A DNA stretch of 64,000 bases from Armillaria gallica (Eukaryota; Basidiomycota; Agaricomycetes; Agaricales; Physalacriaceae): the NCBI GenBank assembly GCA_037576215.1, contig JBANDB010000005.1, positions 868,001-932,000 on the forward strand, written 5' to 3'. Shown here piece after piece: positions 44,991-56,961 of this stretch; the first letter of the stretch is position 1; each line of letters starts with the position of its first letter. Under the pieces are notes generated by a model, which did not search any database, was not told the DNA's origin, and saw nothing but the letters and a program-made list of their open reading frames with translations. Position numbers and translations under genes: made by a program.

Positions 44991-46651
44991 GTTTTGCGAG
45001 AGCGATGCAAGAGGGAGGAGGATGTCGTTAAGTGCAAAGATCCGAATTAGCTGTCGCATGTGAACAAGATAGATATTGGTGAACACAAAAGCAGGCGATG
45101 TCAAGGGAGGGGATAGGTACTACCAAAGCGGCTGATTGGGCTTCACAGGATGGCCCTATGGAGAGGCGCTATACTCTGTGGAGAAATGGGGAGAGTGATT
45201 TGATCAATAGGGTGCCGAGGTATTGGAGTGTGACACAGACTCGTATTCACGAATGATTCACTGGTGCCTCTCGTCGCTGACCACGGGCCAAAGGAGCACG
45301 CATCCGGAACGCAAACGTCTCGTTCGAGAATCACGTGTCGTCGACACTAAAGGCCGCAGGTCATAGCGGGGTATGACCGAATGGCTGGGAGAAAGCACAA
45401 GGTTGCGTCACTATCGCTGAAGACGGTGGTAAATTCAGCCTTCGACGTTGCCGACGAAGTGAAACACTACTGATACGGCCAATATAATCAATACCAAGGC
45501 GCATACGGCATCGGCGTCTCCGAAGGCGTTTACTAACCTGGAGGACAAGAGCGGCATGAAGGCGTGCGGATGAAGACCGAACGGGATTACTTCAAGCGGC
45601 GAATAGCTGTTATGCGGTAGAAGTTCAAGGCAACGTAGACGCTTGAGTGTTCCGCTGAAAGACAGATATTACGCCCACTGCTAGACATTAAGCACGAGAT
45701 CATCAGGCGCAGATCCGAAAAAGTATTCGAGATCAAGCTTACAGGCCATCACGAAAACAGGACTCCCAATCTACTTCGCATACAAACGGGACATTCTAAG
45801 CAACAGAAAGTAGTCATCTGCATTCCTTTTATGCATGAAGAATTACTTACTCCTTATCCGGGCTTAGTTCCGCAAGGCGTCGACCTCGCGATTTCGGCGC
45901 TTGAATCTGACTGAGAATTAACTCTCAGAGGAACGAAGGATACCCTGACTGGATAGCCTCCAGAGTGCTCCTACGTTACGTTCGCTCCGCAGGGGTTTCT
46001 CCGGAGGAAATCAGAGGTTTTCACGAGCAGACGAAAAGGTTCCTAAATGGCGACTAAGCACAGTCCTAGGACATCAATACATGTATAGGCTAAAACCAAG
46101 CCTTCACCCGTGCTGTCAATCTGCATATGCAGGAAAATGAACGTCAAAGGCTATGGCAAATAAGAAGTTAAACGAACCTTATGGTCACATAGCTCGCTAG
46201 GCCGACAAAGGTGTTCCAGGAGCAGCTAAAACCAGATAAGTCAAGACGACTGGACGGAGACCGACACTTACCCTTCATGTCGGGATGGCGATGCGTCGTC
46301 CGCAACAAGGCCACTGTAGTGGTCGTCAGCTGTTTTCGTTGCGATGGGCAGGTCGCCTTTGACAGCTTACTCGCTACTGTACTTGATTGAGCTGTGCTTA
46401 GAGTATGGACCTTACGCCCAAATCACTACGCAAAGTCGTGCTGTGTACGTGTTGCTATCGCTGCAACGTTCAACAAGCGGTCATAAAATCAGGCTCTACA
46501 TTGTGCTACGTAACAGAGCGTAGGCATCTGTGATGGAACATGAAAGACAGCATATATTGATTTGATTTGATCAGAGCCTAGGTGTGAGCACTAGGCTTGA
46601 CCTAAGGAATATTTAACGCAGCTGCGGAGCTGTTTAACATGCAACGCACCT
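44991..46651. other. No gene recognised
   Basis: About 1.66 kb with no supportable gene. The short frames at 45143-45334 and elsewhere show no family resemblance. No repeat with clear ends was found by eye. Confidence 0.4.
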
Positions 46652-47515
46652 TTACGCCACCACACCCGAAGATGCAATCAGTACTTTGGTCCTAGGCTCC
46701 CCACCTGGCGTACCCTGCTTCTCGATCTCCTTCACCAAATCGAAGCCTTCAACAACCTCTCCAAAAACGACGTGGCGTCCATCCAACTACAGGAGAATCA
46801 GCCTCAGCGGAAAACATTGAAAAAGTGACATGACTGACCCAGGGAGTTTTGACGGTGGTGACGAAGAACTGTATCGATGATCAGCAACAATGCAGAAAGT
46901 TCGACGAGTGAGACACACCTGGGAGCCGTTCGTATTGGCACCAGCATTTGCCATCGAGAGAAGGCCGGGTTTCGTATGCTTCAGCTTGAAGTTCTCGTCT
47001 ACACTCTGAATGAGAACCCATGGGCCATATGATAGCAAAACAGTAAGCGGCGCACCCTTGAACTTCTCCCCGTATATCGACTTTCCACCGGTGCCGTTAT
47101 GCGCTGTAAAGTCACCGCCCTGGATCATGAACTGCGGGGCACCAAGCATGAGAAGGGCGCCTCCGGAGAAAGACAAGTTGACTCACGTCAGGAATGATAC
47201 GATGGAAACTACAGCCGGCATATCCAAAGCCATGCTCTCCCGTCGCCAGCTCCCTGAAATTCTTCGCCGTCTTAGGAACGACGTCATCGTACAGCTTGAA
47301 CACAATCCGTCCTGCAGGTTTGGGACCGATAGAAACGTCGAACTTGGCCGTGTCATGATTAGGTCCTGCGCTGTCCCGTCGTATGCCGGTTACTCACGAA
47401 GACGTTTGCCCTATGGAAACGGGCTATAGATCAGCAGGGCACTATCGGCGAGTGGGAGCACATACAAAGATTTCCCAGCACTCGCTGTGGACATGAATCG
47501 GCACAAGTAGGACAT
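46652..47515 (-). CDS. Cyclophilin-type peptidyl-prolyl cis-trans isomerase
   Basis: Catalyses cis-trans isomerisation of peptide bonds before proline and helps protein folding. The ATG at 47515 gives [16 protein letters not shown], a possible short targeting leader. Two introns follow, then [20 protein letters not shown] and [35 protein letters not shown] holds the active-site Arg and Phe and the Gln. [30 protein letters not shown], and [14 protein letters not shown] with the cyclosporin-contacting Trp and the His complete the fold. It ends [11 protein letters not shown] at 46652. Six or so short introns join in frame. All catalytic residues are present and the length fits single-domain cyclophilins. 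A host gene, probably intact. Confidence 0.92.
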
Positions 47516-47988
47516 CCTGATGAAGAGAAGAAAAAGCTGCAGTGAAGGGAAGAAAGAAAAAAGACGGAGGCACGTGATGGGCGATGACGCCTCAATCGCG
47601 TCTGTGGCGTGGGAGAATGACCACGACTTCAGACTGCCATTAGCTTTTTGGATATCGCGATCGCTGCGCTAATGTTTGACATCGAATGAGTAGCAATGAA
47701 GAGCGTACAACTTACTCATGCTCATACATATACTGGTGCCTCAGACTTCAAACAGATTTTCCCCTCCTCGGCTTTTCCGGACTTGGGGTCTCTTGCAATT
47801 GAATGATAAACCAAACGCGATGGTTGAGAATTAGAATAGATGTGTGTCGTAAATAAAATATTATAAGTATAATTTCAGAGGACGAGTAAATAGGATCAAT
47901 CAATGCCGGATAGGTATCCAAAGAGAAGGTGTGTGTTTCATTACTCGACGTGATAAAAAGGCTGCGGCTTCGCAATAGACGTATACAG

Positions 47989-49606
47989 TCACAGACAGTG
48001 TACGTGAAATTTACCGACAACTCCCAGCACAGCTGGTCTGGGTGTTTGCAACCACGGATACTTTGAAGGTGGCAAAGCTGCAACGATCATCCTAGTTCGT
48101 AAGGACAGATTCAATATTGACAGCCCCTCGAATAAAAACCGATTTAGAGCACGGAGCCAGGCGTTTGCTTGAGTACTAACGTTTGTATTGGCCCTGAGGG
48201 GCAGAGTTTTAGTTGAACCAGATCCAGCCGGTCGCTTGCCCGTCGCCTGGATATTACAGGTTTTGGTGTTGGTCTGAGAAGAAAGGGTCACGGAGTTACT
48301 TATCATCATCAGAAGAGAAGAGACTCACTACATCCACGCAAGTCTTGCCTTCGGGAGCAGCCATCTTTATCGTGACTTTTCTCACGTCTTTCTAAGATCC
48401 ATCGAAGCTATAGACCAAATGAGTCAAGCCATCGGGAGTCCCGAAAATTGAATAACTTACGTGCTCGATGTAGTATTCGTCACGGAAGTAGAGATAGTAA
48501 GAGCCTAGTTAACTCAGCTACGTCTGGAACACCGATTTTGACCCGAGACACCGAGTGTTGAAGCAGCTGAGTGCAGGATCAATAACGTGACAATCGTCTG
48601 AGAAAGAGATTAAAACACATACACCTGACAGTATATGAACTATTGCTATTAAATCCTTGGTCGACTTCACCTTTGGTCCCAAATAGGCAGCCCTGAGAGG
48701 TGGTGGCATATGACTGCCAAACCGGGTCGCCTATCTTAGAGTTAGAACGGGGTCAAAAACAACCTAACCGCAGACTCACCAGAATAGCCAAGTTGAACAA
48801 CATCATCCGTGATACAGACTTGTGCCGGGCGGTCGACATACTAAAAAAGAGGACGGTCAAGTCATCAACTTATGAACAAAGAATGGGCGTTATATCAGTA
48901 GGGTTCGTAATGATGTTGCGCGAACCGGATCCCCAATTATTGCACGATAGCATTCCATCCAGGTACTGAGGTCAATTGATTAACATCCGTTCGCAGAGGC
49001 AAAAGGACTGACTGGTTCGGGCTGCGTTGACCGACAGCTGTGCGCATGGGCTGGCCTCGGCACGACGCTCGACTTGGAATCGACCGGGTACATCCCATAG
49101 AAGGAGCCATCGCGCTTGAAGGCGAGGTAGTATCCCCTCGCCTCATCGACGGCGATGTGGGAGATGTGTCCGAGATTCTGCAAATGCCTTATTTGGGCAT
49201 ATAAACCAAAATAGTGCCGACTCTCCGGTAGTAATGTCAAATAAGGTTCATAAGGTATCACGTGATATTATAAACTACCTTATAATGGTCACAAAATAAT
49301 CTGAACCGCAAGGCTTATCGAGATGATTTTTATTGGAGCTGAACGAGCACATTCTGAGGGTAATCCTGACCAAAAATGAAGGCCCTCGGGCTACGCTAAC
49401 ACCTTATAATATGCCATAATCGTATAATACTGGAGAGTTGACATAATAATGCTTATGCAGAATCTCCGACATGTCTGTAGGAAGGGACCGGACAAGATCG
49501 TTGAAAGGTAAAGCAGTGATGCCGGACAGGACGGTCAAGAGAGCGATACACTGGATAGACATTAACGTGGAGGTAGGAGGTTACTCACAGCGGCAGCGTT
49601 GAACAT
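47989..49606 (-). CDS. Probable secreted protein of unknown function
   Basis: Not recognised. The ATG at 49606 gives MFNAAA, an intron, then CIALLTVLSGITALPFNDLV, a good signal peptide ending near ITA. Exon 3 (about 49182-48985) encodes NLGHISHIAVDEARGYYLAF and DGSFYGMYPV. Later exons appear to encode YVDRPAQVCITDDVVQLGYS, DPVWQSYATTSQGCLF, then YYLYFRDEYYIEH and KMAAPEGKTCVDV. A possible stop (TAG) lies near the FDGS segment at about 48395, so the 3' half may be broken or an exon border misjudged. The C-terminal limit is uncertain. Confidence 0.35.
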
Positions 49607-50532
49607 CGTGAAGGTGAGTGTGAATGAGGGTGAAATGAAAAGACGGTAGAACAATAAAAAGCAGCGAAATCCGTGAAAGAGAAGAGCGTATTGATGATTC
49701 TCTATAACACATCGTCTTCTTCTTTATACTCCAGACACTATGTTTCAGGATTTCATCGCTGGTCAAGATTACATGGTAAACCACTCACAAGATGTTTCGA
49801 AGCAGCGCGCGCGCTCAAGCGCTCATACAGGGCACGTCGTGTTTGCACTCCAAGCCCCGTCCACGACAACCCAACCCTATTACTAACGTATACTGCACCA
49901 CCTGTAGTAAGATGCGCTGAACGAAGGATGGTCCAAGCTAGTCTTTAGAGTAGCTGCCATTATCTTCCCCGGCAACTGATAAGATACTAGGATTTCATAT
50001 CGTGCCAGATTAAAGGTCGTGAAGTTATGTTGAGATGAGGACCGTCAGTGGCAAGGTGCCTTTGCCTGAGGGAAACGACGAATTTTACCGCTGTTGAAAC
50101 GCAATGCTGGTCTTTATTGACCGTGAGAGCTCAGTCTGGACTTGATTCATACTCCCACGGATGGTATTTCGTGAAACTTTGGATACGGTCGGCATCGGAT
50201 ACAAGGTCGAGATTAATCCTTGAAGCCTAGCATAGAATGCCGGGTCCCAGAGGGAATCGAGAGTGAAGACAAGATTGTTACAATGTTACAATTAAAGAAC
50301 CGCCAACGCTATCTAAAGCTAAGAGTAAACTCCCGACGGGCCAAAATAATGAAACATCAGTACCACAATGAAGATAATAAGTAAGTATAAAGGCGACGCA
50401 GGCCAGCGCATTAAAACCTTCGGGAGAAAACCTCAGTGAGGAGAAAACAACCGGCGAGGAAAGCTACATGGCTGTCGGTTCGAAAGGTAAGTATTGAAAA
50501 TTTGTAGCAGATCAACAGAGGTTTGGAGTCTG
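49607..50532. other. LINE 3' flank and unassigned sequence
   Basis: The right-hand part, down to roughly 50250, is probably the 3' untranslated tail of the LINE. No poly(A) or simple-repeat tail with a clear target duplication was found. The left part presumably holds the promoter of the gene starting at 49606. Confidence 0.3.
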
Positions 50533-51622
50533 TCAACGACGAATTGCTGCAGTGAATGGTCCCTTGATGGATATTCGTCGCAAGAAGTCCCCGTATATTC
50601 GACCAGTTAATCTGACGGCCGCTACATGCCATGTTGAGTGTATACTATGCAAGACTCGGTCACGCATTACCGTGCTGGAGAAGGAAGTTTGATATATACA
50701 GCGTTCTAGCGGAGGCACATGGCCCAGGTAAAACTGTGTGATGGTGAGAGGCCAGGTGATGTTGCAATCAAGAAGGAAAGACTCAGCTGCCATACGAAGA
50801 CCAGGGAATTCGTGCAGTTCCTTCTTTACAGCTTCAAGAGCCCTCTCCGTGACCTTGAGTATCTCCTGCAAAGTTTCGTCCCTTGGATTTTGGAAAACCG
50901 GGCACTCGACGAATATGTGATGAGGATTTTCAATTGCCTTACATCCCGATCGACATAACTCGTGCGTTAGCATCTTCTTCTGGCACAATCCGCTTGCTGT
51001 TGCTAATTGTCCTGACCGTGCGTAAAGCTGCACAGCCGCTGAGTATGCTGAGACGGCATGTGTGTAAATGAATTTGGGTGGTGGGCGTTTGTCATACAGC
51101 CAGGACGCCATCCGATGATGTCGCCCAAAACCTAATTCACGAACTTTAGCATTTATCAGTGACGTATTGACGAATGACTTAATATCGGATTCAATCCAAC
51201 CATTGTCAATTGTAAAGAAAGTGTATTCGTCCATGAAGAATGTTGGGATAGGAGCAATTGGAAGTTGGCCTGGATGTTTCTGTGCAGACATGGCAAAATG
51301 ATCTGCTTCTGTGTTGAGAATTGTGGGTGTCGTCTTCTCGCGGCTATGTCCAGGGGTATACTCAAGCGTAAGATGAGGTGATGAGTTTTGAATTTCTATG
51401 ATCCAGTGATAGTAGGATTGTGCAGGGAGCTGCCGTAATCGAGCTTCAATACCTCGGCCGACTTCGAATCCTGGGTGATGCGCACCGAGTTGAGATGATC
51501 TGAAAAGAGTTTTTGAAGTCCTTCTTGGGATTGTGAGAGTACATGATCCATGACTAAACCCATGAGCTCACCGTGCAATATAGAGCTATTCCTGTAGTCT
51601 ATTGTTTAACGTGGGGGGGGTT

Positions 51623-52105
51623 TACTGTACTATTTCAACTGTAAGTTCAGTCACTGTTTAATTTTGTTAGGCGTTATGACAGTATTTTGTCGGGTTGTCA
51701 GTTCAGACACTGATGTTAGGTGTTAGGACTTACCAGTTCAGTTCAGTTCAGCCGGCATGGCTTGAGCTTCAGTGAGCTGAATTGCAAAACCTTAGTACAT
51801 GTAGTACCATACTCTCAGTCCTTTACCAGAATCTGCTTAAGTGTTTTGAGGATAACTAGCATGACACTAAGTTTTAGGAGCAGGAACCTGGAAGATCAGG
51901 AGGAAGCCAGATTTACATACATTATTGTACAATTATCGTAGTTATGCACAAAAAAAATAGATTTAAGAGGCAAATTTTAGCCCTATTTTGCTTTGCACAG
52001 ATGTCAGTTCAGACCCCTCTGTTAGGTGTTAGGACATATGAAATAGGTTCAGTTCAGAGTCCGTTGTTAGGCGTTAGGTGAACTTACGGTTGAAATTGTA
52101 CAGTA
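51623..52105. mobile_element. Inverted-repeat MITE 1 (TACTGTA family)
   Basis: The left end TACTGTACTATTTCAACTG continues TAAGTTCA. The inverted right end TACTGTACAATTTCAACCG continues TAAGTTCA, so about 25 of 27 bases match. The interior repeats GTTAGGTGTTAGGA and CAGTTCAGTTCAG words. The outermost TA on each side can be read as a duplicated TA target, as for Tc1/mariner-type MITEs. Confidence 0.75.
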
Positions 52106-52254
52106 CTTGCAACCGTGTTATTACAAAGCATGACATAATTTGATTGCCATCCATCGGCACTGCGCCAAACCGAATCGCATTTGAGGATACCGGCGGCAAG
52201 TTTAGAGTGCCGATTCCAAGCCGGTCATCGCGTCTGGACCGAAAATAATGCATG

Positions 52255-52805
52255 TACTGTATAATTTCGATCGGTTCGTCAGGCCGTGTGACCTGTGACC
52301 GCGTTGATGAAATTTTAGTTTCGTCGTCACCTAGATATTGCTGTGACCAACCAGAAATTTTCGTCAAACTATTGAAATCCATTTTCTGAGCGGTGTGAGC
52401 GGTATGAGCGCTGAATGTCCTAATTAAATATGTAGTACACTAAATACACAATTCCTGTGCAAACGCTGGCTTCGTAGCAGTTATAAGTTGGTTGCGGCTG
52501 TACACGTCACGGTTCTGGCAGTACGATGAGACATCAGATAGTGATTGATGTGATTACTAGGTACCTACTTGGGATGGCCGGGCCCCGGCATATTGGAAGC
52601 TTGTAACACCTTTAATACAGTGTACTTCATGTGTATTTAAGAGACATAAATAAACGGATTATATCTATCCGCATTTTTCAAGCATTTTTTGAGTACAAAT
52701 ATGGTTTCGTCAACGGCGCTTGTGACCAGTGACCAGTACCAAAATCCGTCGCCGTCAAGGGGGTCTGTGACCTGTGACCGACGAACCGATCGAAATTATA
52801 CAGTA
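52255..52805. mobile_element. Inverted-repeat MITE 2 (TACTGTA family)
   Basis: Perfect 26-bp terminal inverted repeats (52255-52280 and 52780-52805), beginning TACTGTATAATTTCGATCGG. GTGACCTGTGACCG words follow inside both ends. It shares the outer TACTGTA..ATTTC motif with MITE 1 but not the interior. The perfect repeats suggest a young insertion. Confidence 0.85.
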
Positions 52806-55800
52806 CCACCTTTCCCTTCATAATAAATTCATTTTATGTGATAAGAGACGCTATATCGTAAGCCTATAGCATTATATAGCCTTCAAACGCGTCCCAAGAT
52901 TGTTAATAAATCAGTTACGCACTGCCGGCTTCCCATCAAATTAGTAATAACTGGGTTGCACGGCAGATGGCCCGATTAAGCAACAGACTACATACAGACC
53001 GTCCCTCCCTTCCAACAATAGGTTTATATCGTTGTCTGTCAACGAGAGACTAATTCCTGCCAGTTACAAGAGCTGCCACAGAAACTGGTCCGGAGATAGC
53101 AGCTATGATTGTCTTGTTCTCTAATGAGCTAGCTGTTGCAGGTATCATGGATCCATCAGAGCCCCAATAAGTTGTTCCATTATTCGAGCCATGTGATGTT
53201 TGAGATGGTGGTAATTTGGAGAGGTGGCTGAAGAGGTGGATCAGACTCTCAGCTTTGTGGCACCTAGCTTCCCGGTCAAGTAAAAGATTGGCATTGCCAG
53301 TATGGAACCAAGACAGTGGCATCTTGTGTATTGTTTGATGCATTGTGTTCCACATGTTAACTGCTCCCTTATCTGCTTTGCGCTGTGTCAAGAATGGCAG
53401 TACTTGTCAGATTTCCAAGAATGAACCACACCACTCATCAACTTGATGTAGCCATTGAATTCTGCGTGCCCACAAAGATACCCAGGTATGGCCATGTGAT
53501 AGTTTCTTGCCATGTTTCACACATATCTTAGCTGTGTGCATTAAACTCATCTCGCCCCTGGAGATGAAACTCAGATCCGTACACCATAGAGACAGTGGTG
53601 ATGGCATCTTTCCCATTTCCTTTTGGGCAACAATCCAAGCTGTTGGAATACAGCCATAGTAGTGCGTAAAGTCTTGTTTAAGTCCTTCAGATTCAAGAGG
53701 GTAAGTGCATCCACTGATAGTGCATGTCCAGTCGGCCATTGTTATACATGCCATGAGTCTATAAGCAGGAACATGATGGTTGAGGTCCCATGCCAAGCCA
53801 TCAATTGTGATTCCTGCATTTATGCAAGCAATAGAAGGAAATTTGAATCCCATTGAGGCAACGGGAAGACTCAGAATGTCTGAAAGCAGTCAAAATGGAA
53901 AGTCTAGTAAGTCATGTACTTTGGCTGTTATTTGATGATCCAATTGATCAGCTTCCAAATGCATGATAGGCTGTAGCGAAAGAAGTGCACGAGCTCGAGA
54001 AGCCAGATTCTGCATTGCGATTTTCCTCAATAAGGTTATTGGGAGATGGACAGAGAACTTGGGGATGGTCAAGTCATCAATGAAGTCACGAAGCTCCTGA
54101 TATCTCTGCACTGCGTTGTTGACCCGTGTCTGTAGCATATCCATCTGGTTCACTAGTAAAGGTACCGGATGATAAGTAATATTCCAGGGGTTTCTTCCGT
54201 GCTTGTTTGTTATCGAGGGCATCGTAACCATCTCTGGGATATCTCCTCGAGGTTGTAAAATGTAAACTGTTGTCTTGAGCCATTGGGTGAGCCATCCATA
54301 TGCAAACTGGAACCTTTCCATACAGAGACAGAAATATTGTAGACCAGTGAGAGTTTTTGCAAAGAGGAAAGAGTCATCTGTAGCTTCAGCCATTGTCACT
54401 GTGAGCTGCTTCAGATCTATCATTATATGAGGATTGTTCTGAACTGCTGACTCAGTTCTGATTACCAAGGTATGTTTGCTTTCAGATGCAAGGTCGTCCA
54501 ACCATCGATGACCGAGACTCGTTGTCATAGTAGACTTCAAGGGTGAAAGGGAACCACCTTGTTTTGTAACTCCATCTATGATGATTGGTGCCATCATGCC
54601 ATATGCTGTACAAATTGAGCATTCCACTCTGGACTGTGCTGCCATATCAAGTTTGACAATATCAGAAGGTAGCCCATACACTCGTATTGCATCATGAAAA
54701 CCCTGCAGAGACAAATAGTCAAACCCTTTCATCTGATCATGCTTGATGCACCAGACAGTCTGCTTGTGTCGGTTTGCTCAAGTTTCCACCCCAGCCAGAT
54801 AACTCATTAGATCTCAAGTCTGAACACCTTGCTGCATGGCAACCTGAGTATCTGGAATAATACCAAGTTTTGAAACATATGGTGCAAGGCAGAAGTTAAG
54901 CCAAGTCATCAGAGAATTTGCCATAAAGTTAGATATCTGCAGTCCTCGGTAATTAGAGAGATCCGTCTGTAAACCCTGTTTGTACAGTGCGGTTGCCCAT
55001 ACATCCTTGATGTTGCTGGGGAATACTGAGTGTTCAACTATGTAGTTGTGAAGTCTGACAATGAGTTCAAGTGTTCGATCATTCAAAGCCTTGACACACC
55101 ACTTCTCCCACCCATCAGGACCCAGACTAGGCTTGTTGTTGCCCTTGCAAAGCATGGAACAGTAATCCATGATTGATGCTTGTTTCAGCCAGTGGAAGGG
55201 TTCAACCCTGACCTTCTCCTGAATTTTTATGACTGAAGGTGTGTCTATCCATGGCTTAGGCACATTCAGTGGGGGAGGTCAGTCATACAGCTTTGTGAAA
55301 TAAGCCCTTGTCTCTTCTTTGATCCTTTCAGGATCAGCAATTAGTTCATCCATGCCAGCTTTATTAACCACAGTAGGTAGTCCCACGAATTCCGAGATGG
55401 TGCTTATAAGTCTCTTCATCGATCCAGAATTTAGAGATAGTTTAATCCTTCACCTATCAGAATTCCAGTTTTGATTGAACACCTCTCATGCCCGCTCATT
55501 ATAGAGCTCTTTAGCAAGAGCTTTCAGTCTAGTGATGAGCTGTGTTTCAGTATCATCTGGTGAGCCTGGAGAAATTTGGTGCATAAACCTCTTCAAGTAA
55601 GCTAGAGTACCTAGTGAGACCCAGGCCTTTTCAGGATGATGAAGTAAGTAGAGTGCTCCTCCAATGTGTTTACATTCAGCAGTGAGCACTTGATCCATTG
55701 GGGATGTTACCACAGCCATGATTGAAGATTTAGAGTAGGGTTTATTGCATCTGGAATGTTGTTCTGCACATGTAGCCAAAGTGAGTGTCAAGCCTTGATA

Positions 55801-56961
55801 TAGATGCATCCATGATGTTTCATTGTTCACTTCAATTTCGAACAGATTCATCTCTTCAGCCATTTTCTCAGTGTCATTCTCATAAGCTTTGAATACTGCT
55901 TTCTTGGAAGCTTTAGGATATCAGATTCGTGAGATCTTTGGTTCAGGGTTTAATACTTCGCATGAGATGAATGACCCAGATTGTGGAGAAGGGATTATGT
56001 GTGCACATACAGGATGATGATCGGTTACAGGTATGTAGTCTTGTGAAGTGCTAGCCACAGAAATATGACCATCAAGCATTCCATGTCCTGAGATAACCAC
56101 TCGATCAATTATATTACCCCCTTTATCGTGGTCTTTTGCCTGACAAGTCCAGTCATGGTGTGCAGATCGTTCAGGATTTCTTTGCCAGAGATCCAGACCA
56201 CTAGTTCTTTCCAAGAAGTCTTTGAAATACCATGGATTATCATCACCTGATGAAGCTCACTCAATGGAGGAGACTGTAGCATTAAGATCACCTGCCAGTG
56301 ACCATCCATGAGGCATAGAATTGCACATATCAGCAAGCACAGCCCAGAAGTTTGCACTATTGCCTCCAGGATTCCATGAAGCATATACTGCAAAGATGCA
56401 ATGCAGGAATGCATGGCCACGACTGTCTGAGAGAGCGACATCCACTACTAGAACTCGGGATTTGAGGCTAGCATCAGAAACCATCAATTGTTGGACTATC
56501 TGGACATCGTTACGCACTCCCAAGATGATTCCCCACTTCCAAGTTCCCATGGTAGGCTGCGAGCACTCCTCAAAAATGCTGCAGTTTCTAGCTGTGATTC
56601 ACCCAGCAAGCATAGTCAATGATTTCAGTTCGGAGATGACAAAGATCGAGGGATTTCGATATATAATCGCATTATTCATGTGAACGATCTTGAGTGCATG
56701 GTGCATTCCATTAGCATTAAGTGCGTAGATAGACAATGTAGAAGAAGGATAGATATGTCCTGTTATAGCAGCCAGTGTATATGGGAATGAGAATGACAGA
56801 ATTAGTGAATATATTAGGATAAGAGGGAGAGCCTTTGAGATAGCATACAGGGACATTCTTAGAATGAGTAGCAAACAAGAAAGGTACAGTGACAAGAACA
56901 ATGTGAAGAATGAGTGAATTAGACATCGAAGGTCATGAAGCAAGAACGAGATTGGATTAGT

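Larger units (their letters stand above)
51588..53059. mobile_element. 1458-bp insertion in the LINE RNase H domain
   Basis: The element runs 51595-53052. The flanks carry a 7-bp direct repeat ATTCCTG (51588-51594, 53053-53059). The termini are imperfect inverted repeats: TAGTCTATTGTTTAACG on the left, TAGTCTCTCGTTGACAG inverted on the right. Removing it joins LVTGRN to SSILHGELMGL in frame, which proves insertion into a pre-existing LINE. It contains two smaller inverted-repeat elements (51623-52105 and 52255-52805) and no coding frame. TAG-starting ends and a target duplication of 7 to 8 bp suggest a hAT-type element. Confidence 0.8.
50533..56943 (-). pseudogene. LINE ORF2: endonuclease, reverse transcriptase, RNase H
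   Basis: Endonuclease: LSIYALNANGMHHALKI (about 56740), YASWNPGGNSANFWAV, WSLAGDLNATVSS, VTDHHPVCAHI (about 56015). Reverse transcriptase: GNNKPSLGPDGWEKWC (about 55145), LSNYRGLQISNFMANS, QMKGFDYLSLQGFHDAI, TKQGGSLSPLKS, and EATDDSFLFAKT, where the catalytic Asp pair sits (about 54385). RNase H: YWGSDGSMIPA (about 53160), ILHGELMGLV, SDHLNSVRIT, and YTPGHSREKT..TEADHFA (about 51330). The C-terminal zinc-knuckle-like CRSGCKAIENPHHIFVECPV ends at 50533. Upstream of the RNase H insertion one continuous frame is broken by TGA at 56599, 56257, 55921, 55486, 55450, 55279, 54814, 54778, 53890 and 53407 (lowest base of each), with no TAA, TAG or frameshift. Past the insertion one single-base shift occurs near 51418. 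The RT cannot be made. Confidence 0.9.

Noticed and set aside
53407..56943. TGA read as a sense codon (Trp) in the LINE ORF2
   Set aside because: The other genes in the window use TGG for Trp and end normally at TGA (for example the EEP gene at 43791 and the TET gene at 27945), so nuclear recoding is not supported; decay by transitions is simpler.
53407..56943. Classical RIP (CpA to TpA) as cause of the stops
   Set aside because: It would create TAA and TAG from CAA, CAG and TGG. None is present in the LINE ORF2 upstream of the insertion.
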